From assembly GCA_022790575.1 (NCBI GenBank), contig JAAVXM010000033.1:1-58259 (forward strand): a stretch of DNA of 58,259 nt, in the 5' to 3' direction. Below, piece by piece: positions 1 to 8,108 of this stretch. Every line of letters begins with the position of its first letter. Positions within the stretch are counted from its first letter, which is position 1. Both the position numbers and the translations under genes were made by a program. Source of the stretch: Clostridia bacterium (GTDB lineage Bacteria; Bacillota; Clostridia; TANB77; CAG-508). Under the pieces are notes generated by a model, which had not been told where the DNA came from, ran no database searches, and worked only from the letters and a program-made list of their open reading frames with translations.

Positions 1-29
1 ACGATAGTTTGTATTATTCTATTAATCAT
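1..29 (-). CDS. 5' end of an unidentified gene
   Basis: Only the first nine or ten codons lie in the window (protein begins MINRIIQTIV). The start is supported by a strong AGGAGG-type ribosome site (positions 37-45, minus strand) eight bases upstream of the ATG. Nothing can be said about function. The gene is notable because its ribosome site lies inside a long hairpin (27-96), so its translation is likely controlled by RNA structure. Confidence 0.6.
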
Positions 30-96
30 AAAGAAGTACCTCCTTGATATGGCTATGTTTTCCTTCAAAAACATCATATCAAATTGGTGCTTCTTT
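27..96 (-). promoter_or_regulatory. SD-sequestering leader hairpin
   Basis: On the minus strand the 70 bases before the start codon at 29 fold into a three-tier hairpin. The outer stem pairs AAAGAAGCACC (86-96) with GGTACTTCTTT (30-40) with a single mismatch. The middle stem pairs TTGATATG (75-82) with CATATCAA (44-51), eight perfect pairs. The apical stem pairs ATGTTTT (68-74) with AAAACAT (55-61) over a six-base loop. The GGAGG ribosome site (39-43) falls in the internal loop and outer stem, so the folded form should hide it. I do not recognise a known riboswitch consensus. It could be a riboswitch, a protein-binding leader or a thermosensor; the pairing is seen, the role is inferred. Confidence 0.6.
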
Positions 97-263
97 TGTC
101 TATTTTTATCTTTTATTTTCCCACATATTATTTATGCTATAATATAATTTTTTAATCATTCCTTTTGATAGTTTTCTGCATTTTTGAATTTTAAATAATA
201 GTTGTATAATTCTTTCCATAATTCCAAAAAAAGCTTAACTTTTATTGCTAAGCTTTTTGATTT

Positions 264-1205
264 TTACATTCCTAAAATTTTGACTTCAACATTATACATT
301 TTGTATTTCTTAGTTTCATCATCCAATTTGAATTCTATTAATGTATTTTCAAGTGTTTCATTGTTTTGTCTTAAATCTGTAGTAAAGTAGAATTTTATTT
401 GTGGTATTTCTAATCCATTTTTTACAATTTCTTTAAATGTTTCTGCTGTATGTTTATCATCTTCACATACAAATATTAATTGTGGCATTACTGAATATCC
501 AGAATCTCCTGGTTCAAAATTTTCATAGAATTCTTTGTACATTGACATTTTTTCTATTAATTTTTTCTCCCATTCTTGCTCTCTTCTTATTACTTCAAAT
601 AAAAATGTTATTGATTTCTTGTTTTTTGTTAGTTTTACAGACCCTCCTGTTGCTTTGAATGTTTTTCCTTTGATTTTTGCTGTTATTGATGGTTTTACAA
701 CATAGTTTTCTAATGCTTTTACTTTTCTTAAATATGCTATTAATGTTTGATTCCCTGCTAATCTCTTTTTTATCATTGGTACTGGCTTTACATTGTCTGT
801 TTGTTGCCATTTACATTCTATATCTTTTGATGTTAGCAAGTATTTTCCCATCTTTTCTAAACAGTATATTCTATATATACCTTTTCCTTCTTCTGATGTG
901 AAATAATATCTTGTTAGTATTTTTGATTTTACAAGTTGTTCTAATTTGTTATTTAACTTTTCTTGTGATTTTGGTTCAAATCCCTTTAATTCTAATAATT
1001 GATATATTTGTCTTGATGTAATGAATTCAAACTCATTTACTAGTTCTAATATCTGAAAGTGTATTTCTCCTATATGACCTATATTTATTTTGTGCACTAT
1101 TTGATTCATAGATATATATCCATCTTTTCCATCAAATGTTTTTATTTCTCCTTCTCTTATTGCAAATGGCGAAACTTGCGCCTTGATTTGGTTATCTTCA
1201 ACCAT
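264..1205 (-). CDS. winged-helix protein, replication-relaxation-like
   Basis: A 313-residue soluble protein with no signal peptide or membrane segment. Residues about 45-120 look like a winged helix (a helix-rich segment, then a strand pair ending in a YRIYCLEKMGKYLL-type wing), and the lysine-rich middle and C-terminal half read like the alpha/beta part of replication-relaxation proteins found in Gram-positive mobile elements. I cannot confirm this assignment without a profile search. The start at 1205 has a good ribosome site (AAGGAGG about eight bases upstream). It lies 24 bases downstream of the S1-domain gene on the same strand, so the two may be co-transcribed. Confidence 0.65.
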   Translation of the reverse strand: MVEDNQIKAQVSPFAIREGEIKTFDGKDGYISMNQIVHKINIGHIGEIHFQILELVNEFEFITSRQIYQLLELKGFEPKSQEKLNNKLEQLVKSKILTRYYFTSEEGKGIYRIYCLEKMGKYLLTSKDIECKWQQTDNVKPVPMIKKRLAGNQTLIAYLRKVKALENYVVKPSITAKIKGKTFKATGGSVKLTKNKKSITFLFEVIRREQEWEKKLIEKMSMYKEFYENFEPGDSGYSVMPQLIFVCEDDKHTAETFKEIVKNGLEIPQIKFYFTTDLRQNNETLENTLIEFKLDDETKKYKMYNVEVKILGM

Positions 1206-1228
1206 TTCATTACCTCCTTATAATTTAA

Positions 1229-1684
1229 TTAAACTATAATTAATTTTACTTTTTTCTTTTCTGGTACTATTTTTTTTATGCATACATCTATTGGTTGTCC
1301 ATATTGTAGTTCCTCTGTGTATTCTGTCATTCCTACTAAATTTGGAGTTAGTTCTATAAATACTCCATTTTTGTTCTTTTCTTTGTCTCTTACTATCCCT
1401 TTTACTGTCATGCCTTCTTTGAAATTTTCAATATTTTCTTCCCAAGTGCCTAAACAGTCTTTGTATGATAAGTTTATTTTTCCAGTTTCTTTGTCTATTG
1501 ATTTTATCATACATTTTATTTTTTGTCCAATATTTAGCCTTTCTTCTGGTGATTTTATCCTTACTACTGATAAATCTTCTATAAATGCTAATCCTACTTG
1601 ACCATTGTCCATTTTTACAAATACCCCATATGGTTTTATGTTTATAACTGTCCCTTCTATTATTTGTCCTTTTTCCATTTTCAT
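1229..1684 (-). CDS. S1 RNA-binding domain protein
   Basis: A 151-residue protein made of two S1-type OB folds. The first (residues about 3-72) has the hallmark start GQIIEGTVINIKPYGVFVKM and ends in KINLSYKD; the second (about 80-150) starts GMTVKGIVRDKEKNKNGVFIEL. S1 domains bind single-stranded or structured RNA, so a role in translation or RNA handling is likely, but the exact function is unknown. The start follows an AAAGGAG site. Proteins of this size with two S1 repeats are common in Clostridia, often close to other RNA-related genes, as here with RluB and RluD downstream of each other. Confidence 0.8.
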   Translation of the reverse strand: MKMEKGQIIEGTVINIKPYGVFVKMDNGQVGLAFIEDLSVVRIKSPEERLNIGQKIKCMIKSIDKETGKINLSYKDCLGTWEENIENFKEGMTVKGIVRDKEKNKNGVFIELTPNLVGMTEYTEELQYGQPIDVCIKKIVPEKKKVKLIIV

Positions 1685-1828
1685 TCGTTTCTCCTTTTTC
1701 TTTTGTTTGACTGTTTTTTCGCTTCTATAATTTTATTATATTTTTACCTATATTGTCAATATGTTTTTTCTTTATTTTATTTCTATCTTTAATATATTTG
1801 AAAAAATCTTAATTATTTTGTAATTAAA

Positions 1829-2554
1829 CTAATGCATAGTTTGATTTAATAATCTGACTTCTTTCTCTGTTAAAAATCTCCATTTGCCTAATTCTAGATT
1901 TTTAACATCTAAATTTCCAATCTTACTCCTGTGTAATGCTAAAACTTTTCTTTCTATTGCCTCACACATTTTTCTAACTTGTCTATTTTTTCCCTCATGT
2001 ATAGTTATTTCAAGTCTTGAAATATCCTTTTCTGTATCAGTTTTTAATATTTTGACTTTTGCAGGGCTTGTTGTATATTCTTCAATTTTAACACCTTTTC
2101 TAAGTGCTTCGACTTCGCTTTTTTGAACTATACCTTTTACTGTAACTGTATAAGTTTTCTCTATTTCATGTTTTGGATGTGTAATCTTATATATAAATTC
2201 ACCATCATTGCTTAGTATTAAAGCACCAGAAGTGTACATATCTAGCCTTCCAACTGGTACTATTCTCTCTTTTACTTTTACTAAGTCTAGAACTGTATCT
2301 CTTTTGAATTGGTCGTCTACTGTTGTCACATATCCAATTGGCTTATTTAATAAAATATATACTTTTTTTGGGTTTTCTTTTACTACTTTATTTTCAAATT
2401 TAATTTCATCTTTTTCAGGTTCAATTTTCACTCCAAGTTCAGTTACTATTTTCCCATTTACTTTAATTTTCCCCTGTGTAATATATTCTTCACATTTTCT
2501 TCTTGATGCAATTCCACAATTTGCTAAATATTTTTGTAATCTTTCTTGTGCCAT
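1829..2554 (-). CDS. rluB: 23S rRNA pseudouridine synthase, RsuA/RluB family
   Basis: A 241-residue enzyme of the RsuA/RluB/RluE/RluF family, which isomerises uridine to pseudouridine in ribosomal RNA. It begins with an S4 RNA-binding domain (MAQERLQKYLANCGIASRRKCE, residues 1-60). The catalytic domain follows, with the family motif GRLDMYTSGALILSNDGE in which the aspartate is the nucleophile, and the late motif EGKNRQVRKMCEA. Length is normal for RluB. RluB modifies U2605 of 23S rRNA in E. coli; the precise target here is inferred from family. The start has an AAAGGAG site. It reads as a stand-alone or short operon gene. Confidence 0.88.
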   Translation of the reverse strand: MAQERLQKYLANCGIASRRKCEEYITQGKIKVNGKIVTELGVKIEPEKDEIKFENKVVKENPKKVYILLNKPIGYVTTVDDQFKRDTVLDLVKVKERIVPVGRLDMYTSGALILSNDGEFIYKITHPKHEIEKTYTVTVKGIVQKSEVEALRKGVKIEEYTTSPAKVKILKTDTEKDISRLEITIHEGKNRQVRKMCEAIERKVLALHRSKIGNLDVKNLELGKWRFLTEKEVRLLNQTMH

Positions 2555-2671
2555 TATTTTCTCCTTTTTTGTTTTTATTAATTTTTAATTTTAATTATGT
2601 ACTATTTTTTATGTTTCTGCATATTATATATTAATTCCTTTTACTTTTCTAAAAGGCTTTATATAGATTTT

Positions 2672-2697
2672 CCGGCAACTTTTTGCCGGATTTTTTT
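2672..2697 (+). terminator. intrinsic terminator in plus orientation
   Basis: A GC-rich hairpin CCGGCAA / TTGCCGG (2672-2678 and 2683-2689) with a five-base loop is followed on the plus strand by ATTTTTTT. On the minus strand no T run follows, so the signal works for plus-strand transcripts although both flanking genes are on the minus strand. Confidence 0.65.
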
Positions 2698-2747
2698 ATT
2701 ATAAAATTAGTTTAATATAATAAATCATAACTTGATTAATAACCATT

Positions 2748-3665
2748 TTACTCTTGTTCTTCATTGTCTAGCTTTTCTATTACTTCTTTAAAGTATTTTG
2801 GTAATGGGGCTTCTAACTTCATTTCTTTTTGTGTTATTGGATGCCTAAACTCAAGTTTTTGGGCATGTAAACATTGCCCAACTATTCCAAATTCGTTTTT
2901 CCCATTTGAATATGTACAATCCCCAATTATAGGATATCCTATATTTGATAAATGTACTCTTATTTGATGTGTTCTACCTGTTTCTATGTTTATTTCTAAT
3001 AAAGTATATTTCCCATATCTTTTTAGGGTCTTTATGTGTGTTATTGCCTCTTTTCCATCTCTTGTAACTGCCATCTTTTTTCTGTCTGTTTTGCTTCTTC
3101 CTATTGGCATATTTATTGTAGCTTCATTTTCTTTTATTCTTCCTCTTACTAATGCTATATATGTTTTGTTGACTTTGTGTTCTTTTATCTGTTCACTCAT
3201 GTTTACATGTGCTTTATCACTTTTGGCAACTATTAATAGTCCTGATGTGTCTTTGTCTATTCTGTGGACTATCCCTGGGCGTATTTCTCCTCCTATTCCA
3301 GATAATGATTCTTTACAAATTGCCATTATTGCATTTACTAGTGTTCCATCTGGATTCCCATTTGCTGGATGTACTACCATTCCTTTTGGCTTGTTTACTA
3401 CTATTATATCTTTGTCTTCATATATTATTTCTATTGGAATTTCTTGTGCTATTATTTCTACTTGTTTGGGTTCTACTTCTTCTATTGTTATGTTTTCTCC
3501 TTCTCCTATTTTATATGATGCTTTTTGCTTTTTTCCATTTACTAATATATTACCTTGTTCTATTAGCCTTTGTGCTGTTGTTCGGGTTATGTCTACATTT
3601 TGACCTGCTATATATGCATCTAGTCTTTTTCCTTTATCTTCTTCTTTTACTATATATTCTAACAT
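2748..3665 (-). CDS. rluD: pseudouridine synthase, RluA/RluD family
   Basis: A 305-residue RluA-family pseudouridine synthase. An N-terminal S4 domain (residues about 15-75: TTAQRLIEQGNILVNGK) is followed by the catalytic core with VVNKPKGMVVHPANG and the motif GIVHRIDKDTSGLLIVAKSD, whose aspartate attacks the uridine. The late motif GRTHQIRVHLSNIGYPIIGD is also present. Size and order are typical of RluD, which modifies helix 69 of 23S rRNA. A good AGGAAGG-type ribosome site precedes the ATG. In many Firmicutes this gene follows lspA; the upstream neighbour here is instead an SSB-like gene. Confidence 0.88.
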   Translation of the reverse strand: MLEYIVKEEDKGKRLDAYIAGQNVDITRTTAQRLIEQGNILVNGKKQKASYKIGEGENITIEEVEPKQVEIIAQEIPIEIIYEDKDIIVVNKPKGMVVHPANGNPDGTLVNAIMAICKESLSGIGGEIRPGIVHRIDKDTSGLLIVAKSDKAHVNMSEQIKEHKVNKTYIALVRGRIKENEATINMPIGRSKTDRKKMAVTRDGKEAITHIKTLKRYGKYTLLEINIETGRTHQIRVHLSNIGYPIIGDCTYSNGKNEFGIVGQCLHAQKLEFRHPITQKEMKLEAPLPKYFKEVIEKLDNEEQE

Positions 3666-3794
3666 CTGTTTTTCCTTCCTATTCTTTTATCTACATTATT
3701 TTATATCACATTTTACCTTTTATTGCAATCTCATCAATCTTCTATATATTGATGTTACTAATTGTTTTAAGATTTAAATAATAGCTAAAATAAA

Positions 3795-3831
3795 AACACC
3801 AATATTAAACTTTTCGATTAATATTGGTGTT
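3795..3831 (-). terminator. intrinsic terminator after the SSB-like gene
   Basis: A perfect 14-base stem AACACCAATATTAA / TTAATATTGGTGTT with a nine-base loop, followed on the minus strand by TTTATTTT. It lies just past the stop of the SSB-like gene (3845). Confidence 0.85.
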
Positions 3832-3844
3832 CCTTTATCTTATA

Positions 3845-4540
3845 TTAAACAGCTTCTTGGTTTTCTTCTTCTTTTTCTGTTCCTTCTTCATTTATTAATT
3901 CTAAACTGCATATTGATACTTCATATGCTATTTTTATTTCTGATGTTCCATCTTCATATTTCTTTTCATATTGTCTTGATTGAACTCTTCCTATTATTCT
4001 TACTTGTGAACCTATTTCTAAGTTTTGACAAAATCTTGCATTTCTTCCCCATGCAATTGTTGGAATATAGTCTGATTTATTGTATGCTCTGTTTACTGCT
4101 AATAATAAATCCGCTATTTCTCTTCCAAATGGTGTTTGTCTGTATATTGGTTTTTTACATACAAACCCGATAAGTACAACTTCATTTGTTGTTTCTTCTT
4201 TTTTTACAATTTCACTTTCTTCTTGTTCTTCATTTTCTTCTATTTGCTCTATGTCTTTTGCAAACACTGTTAATATTAATTTGTTCTTTTCATTTTCATA
4301 ACTATTGTATGACCTGAATTGTCCTTTAATTAATAATCTTCTACCTTCTGATAACATCTCATCTGTTATTATTCTTTCTGATACTGTTATTGGTATAATG
4401 TCTGCATTTCCACTTAAACGTGGTATTGATAAATTAAAAGTGTAAAACTTTTCTCCATAAATTTCATGGCTAAATTTTTTGTCGCCTGTAACCTTTCCTA
4501 CTAATGTTAAGTAGTTGTTTTCTAAATAATTTGTATCCAA
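3845..4540 (-). CDS. single-stranded DNA-binding protein-like, two OB folds
   Basis: A 231-residue protein with two SSB/PriB-type OB folds in tandem: the first covers about residues 5-110 (LTLVGKVTGDKKFSHE... YTFNLSIPRLSGNADIIPITVSE), the second about 120-225 (NEVVLIGFVCKKPIYRQTPFGREIADLLLAVNRAYNKSDYIPTIAW). The second is the classic SSB fold. The open frame extends to 4573, but a GGGAGG site six bases upstream of a TTG codon at 4540 marks the better start (LDTNYLENNY). The C-terminus is acidic (EEGTEKEEENQEAV) as in SSB tails but lacks the DDDIPF motif. Likely binds single-stranded DNA as an accessory to the housekeeping SSB. Confidence 0.75.
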   Translation of the reverse strand: MDTNYLENNYLTLVGKVTGDKKFSHEIYGEKFYTFNLSIPRLSGNADIIPITVSERIITDEMLSEGRRLLIKGQFRSYNSYENEKNKLILTVFAKDIEQIEENEEQEESEIVKKEETTNEVVLIGFVCKKPIYRQTPFGREIADLLLAVNRAYNKSDYIPTIAWGRNARFCQNLEIGSQVRIIGRVQSRQYEKKYEDGTSEIKIAYEVSICSLELINEEGTEKEEENQEAV

Positions 4541-4718
4541 TTTTATTTCCTCCCTATCTTTTTTATTTATCAATTGTAATTTATCATTTTGCTTTCTCTT
4601 TTAAAATTTTCTACATTTTTTATTATACTACATTTTTTTGGTTTTGTCTACATAAAAAGTTAATTTTTTCTATTTTTTTGATTTTCTTTGCCCTTTTTAA
4701 GCATATTTTTAACCTTTT

Positions 4719-5204
4719 TTATAAATTATGCAATTCATTTATTATGAAAACCACCAATTTGTTGTATATTTTTTCTCCATTTTCTCCTTTGGCTTCTATT
4801 TCCTTTTCTTGTGCTTCTATTATCTTGTTACTAAACTTCTTTATGTTTCTTTGTAAACATATTATAATTTTATCTTCTTTTATACTTGATATTGTTATTG
4901 TTGCTTTTGAATTGAAACCAAATGTTATCAATTTTATAGGTTTTTCTGTTTCTATATTTCCTAGTTCTTTTATATCTGCATTTATTATTAAGTATTCTAC
5001 ATTTGATATTAGCTTTCTCATATATTCGTATTCTTCTTCTGGCAATTTTATTCCTTTTAATAATATTATTTCATCAAATTTAATATTTTGTAGGTTCTTT
5101 ATACTCTTTTCATTTATTTCTATTATTTCATGGTCTTGTATTGATATTGACTTTTTTATTGATTGAATATCTTTTTTATTACCTACTATTCCTATTAATT
5201 GCAT
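4719..5204 (-). CDS. conserved-looking hypothetical protein
   Basis: A 161-residue soluble protein I do not recognise. It begins MQLIGIVGNKK, a beta-strand and turn that resembles a nucleotide-binding fold, and continues with alternating strands and helices (DEIILLKGIKLPEEEYEYM, EYLIINADIKE, KLITFGFNSKATITISSIKED, KIIICLQRNI). The FGFNSKATIT segment recalls the folds around Mur-ligase N-termini, but no catalytic motif is visible. The start at 5204 is preferred over 5210 because GAGGAG lies six bases upstream of it. It sits between the SSB-like and deacetylase genes on the same strand. Confidence 0.55.
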   Translation of the reverse strand: MQLIGIVGNKKDIQSIKKSISIQDHEIIEINEKSIKNLQNIKFDEIILLKGIKLPEEEYEYMRKLISNVEYLIINADIKELGNIETEKPIKLITFGFNSKATITISSIKEDKIIICLQRNIKKFSNKIIEAQEKEIEAKGENGEKIYNKLVVFIINELHNL

Positions 5205-5326
5205 TTCCATCTCCTCTAAATCTCTTTAGATTTTTTCTTGTACTACCATTATTTCCTTTTTCCTACTTTTTATTCTTAATTAATTGGTTATATGGAATAA
5301 TCTTAATGTAATTTTAAATAAGAATC

Positions 5327-6097
5327 TTAACTATTTGGAACTGGAATTTGTGTTCCATTATTATTTATTGTAAAGTTTTCTTTATAAATAAGGTCTGATA
5401 CTGTTGTTATTTCATATGACTTTTCTTTTATATTTTTTATTAACTTCTCTAAACTATCTGCTGTATGGTCTGTTCCATTATGACTTAAAATTATTGCTCC
5501 TGGCTCTATTTTGTTTTTTATTCTATTCCACATTTCATCTCCTGTTAATCCTTTATAATCTAATGTATCTACATTCCATTGAATTGTGTAAAACCCATTT
5601 TCTTTTGCTACATCTATTACTGTGTTATTATATTCACCATATGGCGCTCTATATAAATCAATTTTTTGCTTTGTTATATTTTCTATTTTACTTGCTCCTA
5701 ATTTGATTTCTTCTAAATTCTTTTCTTTACTTAGTTTTGCTACATGTGGATGTGTATTACTGTGTGTACCTATTTCATGACCTGCTTCATTTATCTTTTT
5801 TACTGCTTCTGGATATTTATCTGCCCAATTTCCTACTATGAAAAATGTTATTTTTACTTTTTCTTTTTCTAATGTTTCTAATATCGAGTCTATATCATCT
5901 GCATTCCATGCACAATTCATTGTAAATGCAACCTTCTTTTCCTTTGTCTCTACATTGTATATTGGTATGCTTTTTTCTGTTCCTGAAGTTGGTATTGTCT
6001 TTATACTATCTAGACTAGCTATTCCTACTAAAACTGCTACAGTTAATATTGATACTAAATATGTTTGTATTTTTTCTTTACTAAATATTAAGAACAT
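5327..6097 (-). CDS. polysaccharide deacetylase, PdaB-like
   Basis: A 256-residue secreted or membrane-anchored NodB-family carbohydrate esterase. A hydrophobic N-terminal segment (TYLVSILTVAVLVGIASL) acts as a signal anchor. The NodB domain spans about residues 55-250: KVAFTMNCAWNADD (metal-site aspartates), FFIVGNWADKYPE, GHEIGTHSNTHPH (metal-binding HSxxHP-type motif), LYRAPYGEYN, TIQWNVDTLDYKG and ILSHNG. The altered first motif (TMNCAW rather than TFDDG) is close to sporulation deacetylase PdaB. The frame runs up to 6178, but AGGAGGGGAG immediately before the ATG at 6097 fixes the start. Probable role: cell-wall or cortex modification in sporulation. Confidence 0.85.
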   Translation of the reverse strand: MFLIFSKEKIQTYLVSILTVAVLVGIASLDSIKTIPTSGTEKSIPIYNVETKEKKVAFTMNCAWNADDIDSILETLEKEKVKITFFIVGNWADKYPEAVKKINEAGHEIGTHSNTHPHVAKLSKEKNLEEIKLGASKIENITKQKIDLYRAPYGEYNNTVIDVAKENGFYTIQWNVDTLDYKGLTGDEMWNRIKNKIEPGAIILSHNGTDHTADSLEKLIKNIKEKSYEITTVSDLIYKENFTINNNGTQIPVPNS

Positions 6098-6235
6098 TTC
6101 TCCCCTCCTATTGTTTTGATATTTAAATATATATGTTATAACATGTAATTTATTACTTCGAATTTTATACATAAACATCTATAATTTCATATGCACATTT
6201 AATCTTTTATTATAAACTTTATTTTTTGTATATTT

Positions 6236-6300
6236 GTACTCTATTTGAGTACACTATACTTACCAATTTTATTGATATACTTTATCGAAATTGAGTATAT
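6236..6300 (+). promoter_or_regulatory. operator dyads upstream of the XRE gene
   Basis: Two inverted repeats lie just before the XRE regulator: GTACTC-TATTT-GAGTAC (6236-6252) and ATATACT / AGTATAT (6275-6281 and 6294-6300). The first sits between a possible -35 (TTGTAC, 6234) and -10 (TATACT, 6255). Both share the GAGTA half-site, as expected for an autoregulated HTH repressor. Binding is inferred. Confidence 0.5.
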
Positions 6301-6311
6301 GAGGTGATTTT

Positions 6312-6548
6312 ATGTATCTTTCTGATGCTGTGAGGCGTAGGATTAAATTTTATTTAGAGAAAAATGACATGACTTTGTGGGCTTTATTTAAAGCATCTGG
6401 CGTTCCAATATCTACGCTTGCTGCTTTTATGAATAAAAGAACTGAATTGATAAAGCTTGATACTTTACTTCATATTTGTGAAGGATTTGGTATCACTTTA
6501 ACAGAATTTTTTGAAGACGATATCTTTAAAGATGTTGAGCAAGATTAA
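6312..6548 (+). CDS. XRE-family HTH transcriptional regulator
   Basis: A 78-residue single-domain regulator. The helix-turn-helix is at about residues 18-62: MTLWALFKASGVPISTLAAFMNKRTELIKLDTLLHICEGFGITLTEFF, a standard Cro/CI-like fold ending in the family 'IC.GFGITL.EFF' helix. GAGGTG lies six bases upstream of the ATG. It is transcribed divergently from the deacetylase and precedes the HExxH protein gene on the same strand, from which it is separated by a terminator and about 165 bases. The dyads just upstream are likely autoregulatory sites. Confidence 0.88.
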   Translation: MYLSDAVRRRIKFYLEKNDMTLWALFKASGVPISTLAAFMNKRTELIKLDTLLHICEGFGITLTEFFEDDIFKDVEQD

Positions 6549-6564
6549 AAATTTATTTAAAAAT

Positions 6565-6589
6565 AGTTCCAATATGGGACTGTTTTTTT
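6565..6589 (+). terminator. terminator after the XRE gene
   Basis: Six-base stem AGTTCC / GGGACT (6565-6570 and 6576-6581) with a five-base loop, followed by G and seven T residues. Confidence 0.7.
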
Positions 6590-6713
6590 GTATTTTTATC
6601 TGTAATATTTTTGTAATATAAATGTCATGTAATTGTAATACACTTTTACGACAAAATATTGTATAATATATTTGACGAATTATTATATAAAAAGACAAAA
6701 AATGGAGGATACA

Positions 6714-7799
6714 ATGAGCATCGAATCTGATTTACGAAAAGATGGAATTAAAGTAATTAATATACTTGATACGATGTCTGTAAACCAAATCTCTCATAAT
6801 ATTGCAGCAAAGCTTTGTGAAACATTTCCTGAACTTTGCTTTAATGAGAAAGATTTATATGCAAAACTTTCTAAATTAAATATGTATAGAGCTACAATGC
6901 CTGATGGTATGGCTGAAGCTAACTATTTTTACAAAAATTCTTCTATTTATTTTAATGCAAAAATAGAAAATGAAGATTTAGAAGAGTTTGCAATTCACGA
7001 GTGTATACATTATATTCAAGAAGTTAAAGATAAAAAAAATAATCTTGTACGAATGGGATTATGCAACTTTGATAATTTAAAAATCACTGGTATGGGTTTA
7101 AATGAGGCTGCTGTTCAGTATTTAACATCTAAGATGATTGGTATTGAAAGAGACTATGTTAAATATTTTGGAATCTCTTTTAAGACAATAAGTCCTTCAT
7201 ACTATCCTTTGGAATGTAACATTATTGAGCAAATGGCTTACATAACTGGTGAATTAGTATTATTTGACAGTACTTTTACAAGTAATGATAACTTTAAAAA
7301 TGCTTTTATTGAGTTTACTTCTGAAAAGGTTTACAATGATATTCAATATTATATTGATAAAATACTTGAGCTTGAAGAAAATGTTATAAAATTGGGTAAT
7401 AAATTTTCTGCTTATGATGAAAGAACAAAAAAAGTCGATAAAATAGTGGCAAAAACTGACAATTGCAAATTAAAAATTGCTGACTATTTCATTAAGGCAC
7501 AAAATTTAATTATCAAAAATTACTTCAATAAAGCTTTTAATAAAATAACTAATTTAGAAGAACTTGATAATTTTAGAAGACAATTAGAGCATTATGGAGA
7601 GTTAATTGGTCGTACTGATGATTATACTTTCTTTGATGATTTTTATACTGAAATGATGTCTGCACTAGAACACAAATGTAACGTTCTTGAAAATGGTGGC
7701 ATCGAAACTGCTCTTGATGACATTAAAAAACCAAATGTAATTCTTTCTTGGATAAGAGCATTAAAGAACTTCGTAACAGGAGAAAAAATACATAATTAA
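6714..7799 (+). CDS. HExxH-motif protein, putative zinc metallopeptidase
   Basis: A 361-residue protein with H95-E96-x-x-H99 (IHECIHYIQEV), the zinc-binding signature of gluzincin-like peptidases; it is followed by GLNEAAVQYLTSKMIG, where the NEAA glutamate could be the third metal ligand. No signal peptide or membrane segment is seen, so a cytoplasmic role is likely. The C-terminal half (residues about 210-340) is helical. The ORF is open from 6672, but GGAGG eight bases before the ATG at 6714 sets the start. A TATAAT box is at 6662-6667. It follows an XRE regulator, a context like XRE/ImmA pairs, though I see no direct similarity to ImmA. Function unknown. Confidence 0.75.
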   Translation: MSIESDLRKDGIKVINILDTMSVNQISHNIAAKLCETFPELCFNEKDLYAKLSKLNMYRATMPDGMAEANYFYKNSSIYFNAKIENEDLEEFAIHECIHYIQEVKDKKNNLVRMGLCNFDNLKITGMGLNEAAVQYLTSKMIGIERDYVKYFGISFKTISPSYYPLECNIIEQMAYITGELVLFDSTFTSNDNFKNAFIEFTSEKVYNDIQYYIDKILELEENVIKLGNKFSAYDERTKKVDKIVAKTDNCKLKIADYFIKAQNLIIKNYFNKAFNKITNLEELDNFRRQLEHYGELIGRTDDYTFFDDFYTEMMSALEHKCNVLENGGIETALDDIKKPNVILSWIRALKNFVTGEKIHN

Positions 7800-7814
7800 C
7801 AAATGATTTTTAGT

Positions 7815-8050
7815 ACTCAAATGACAATTTTACAAAAGCATTTTATATACAAAAGATAATTTTACTAAAGATTATTTTACAAATGACAAATGTACAAATG
7901 ATAAATTTAAAATTTACAAATGACAACTATACAAAAGATAATTTTACAAATGACAACTTTATATTAGATTTTACAAAAGATAATTTTACATATTAAGATT
8001 TACAAATGATAAATTAAAGAATTTACAGATGATTTTTTGCAAGTTATAAA
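7815..8050 (+). repeat. decayed 15-base minisatellite (TNDNF-like units)
   Basis: About 14 degenerate copies of a 15-base unit, ACAAATGACAATTTT or ACAAAAGATAATTTT, fill the space after the HExxH gene. In one frame, from about 7907 to 7997, it reads as pentapeptides T-N/K-D-N-F/Y ending in a stop; other copies read the same in shifted frames. The strict 15-base period, compatible with five codons, suggests a former repeat-coding tract or a slippage-prone spacer. No ribosome site or start for an intact gene is visible. Confidence 0.7.
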
Positions 8051-8082
8051 TTACTAAAGAAAATTCCTAAAAGAATATAAAA

Positions 8083-8108
8083 ACCAATCTATTAAATTAG
8101 ATTGGTTC
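8083..8108 (-). terminator. bidirectional terminator
   Basis: Stem AACCAATCTA / TAGATTGGTT with a six-base loop; T runs follow on both strands. It overlaps the last codons of the GltD-like gene and can serve both convergent genes. Confidence 0.75.

Noticed and set aside
2986-3781. Long plus-strand hydrophobic ORFs antisense to rluD
   Set aside because: They mirror a clear pseudouridine synthase gene, lack ribosome sites and are low-complexity Leu/Phe translations of AT-rich DNA. The same holds for most antisense ORFs opposite spoIIE, the kinase and the WG-repeat gene.
7815-8050. Repeats considered as a CRISPR array
   Set aside because: Units are 15 bases, degenerate and contiguous, with no constant repeat/spacer alternation and no cas genes.
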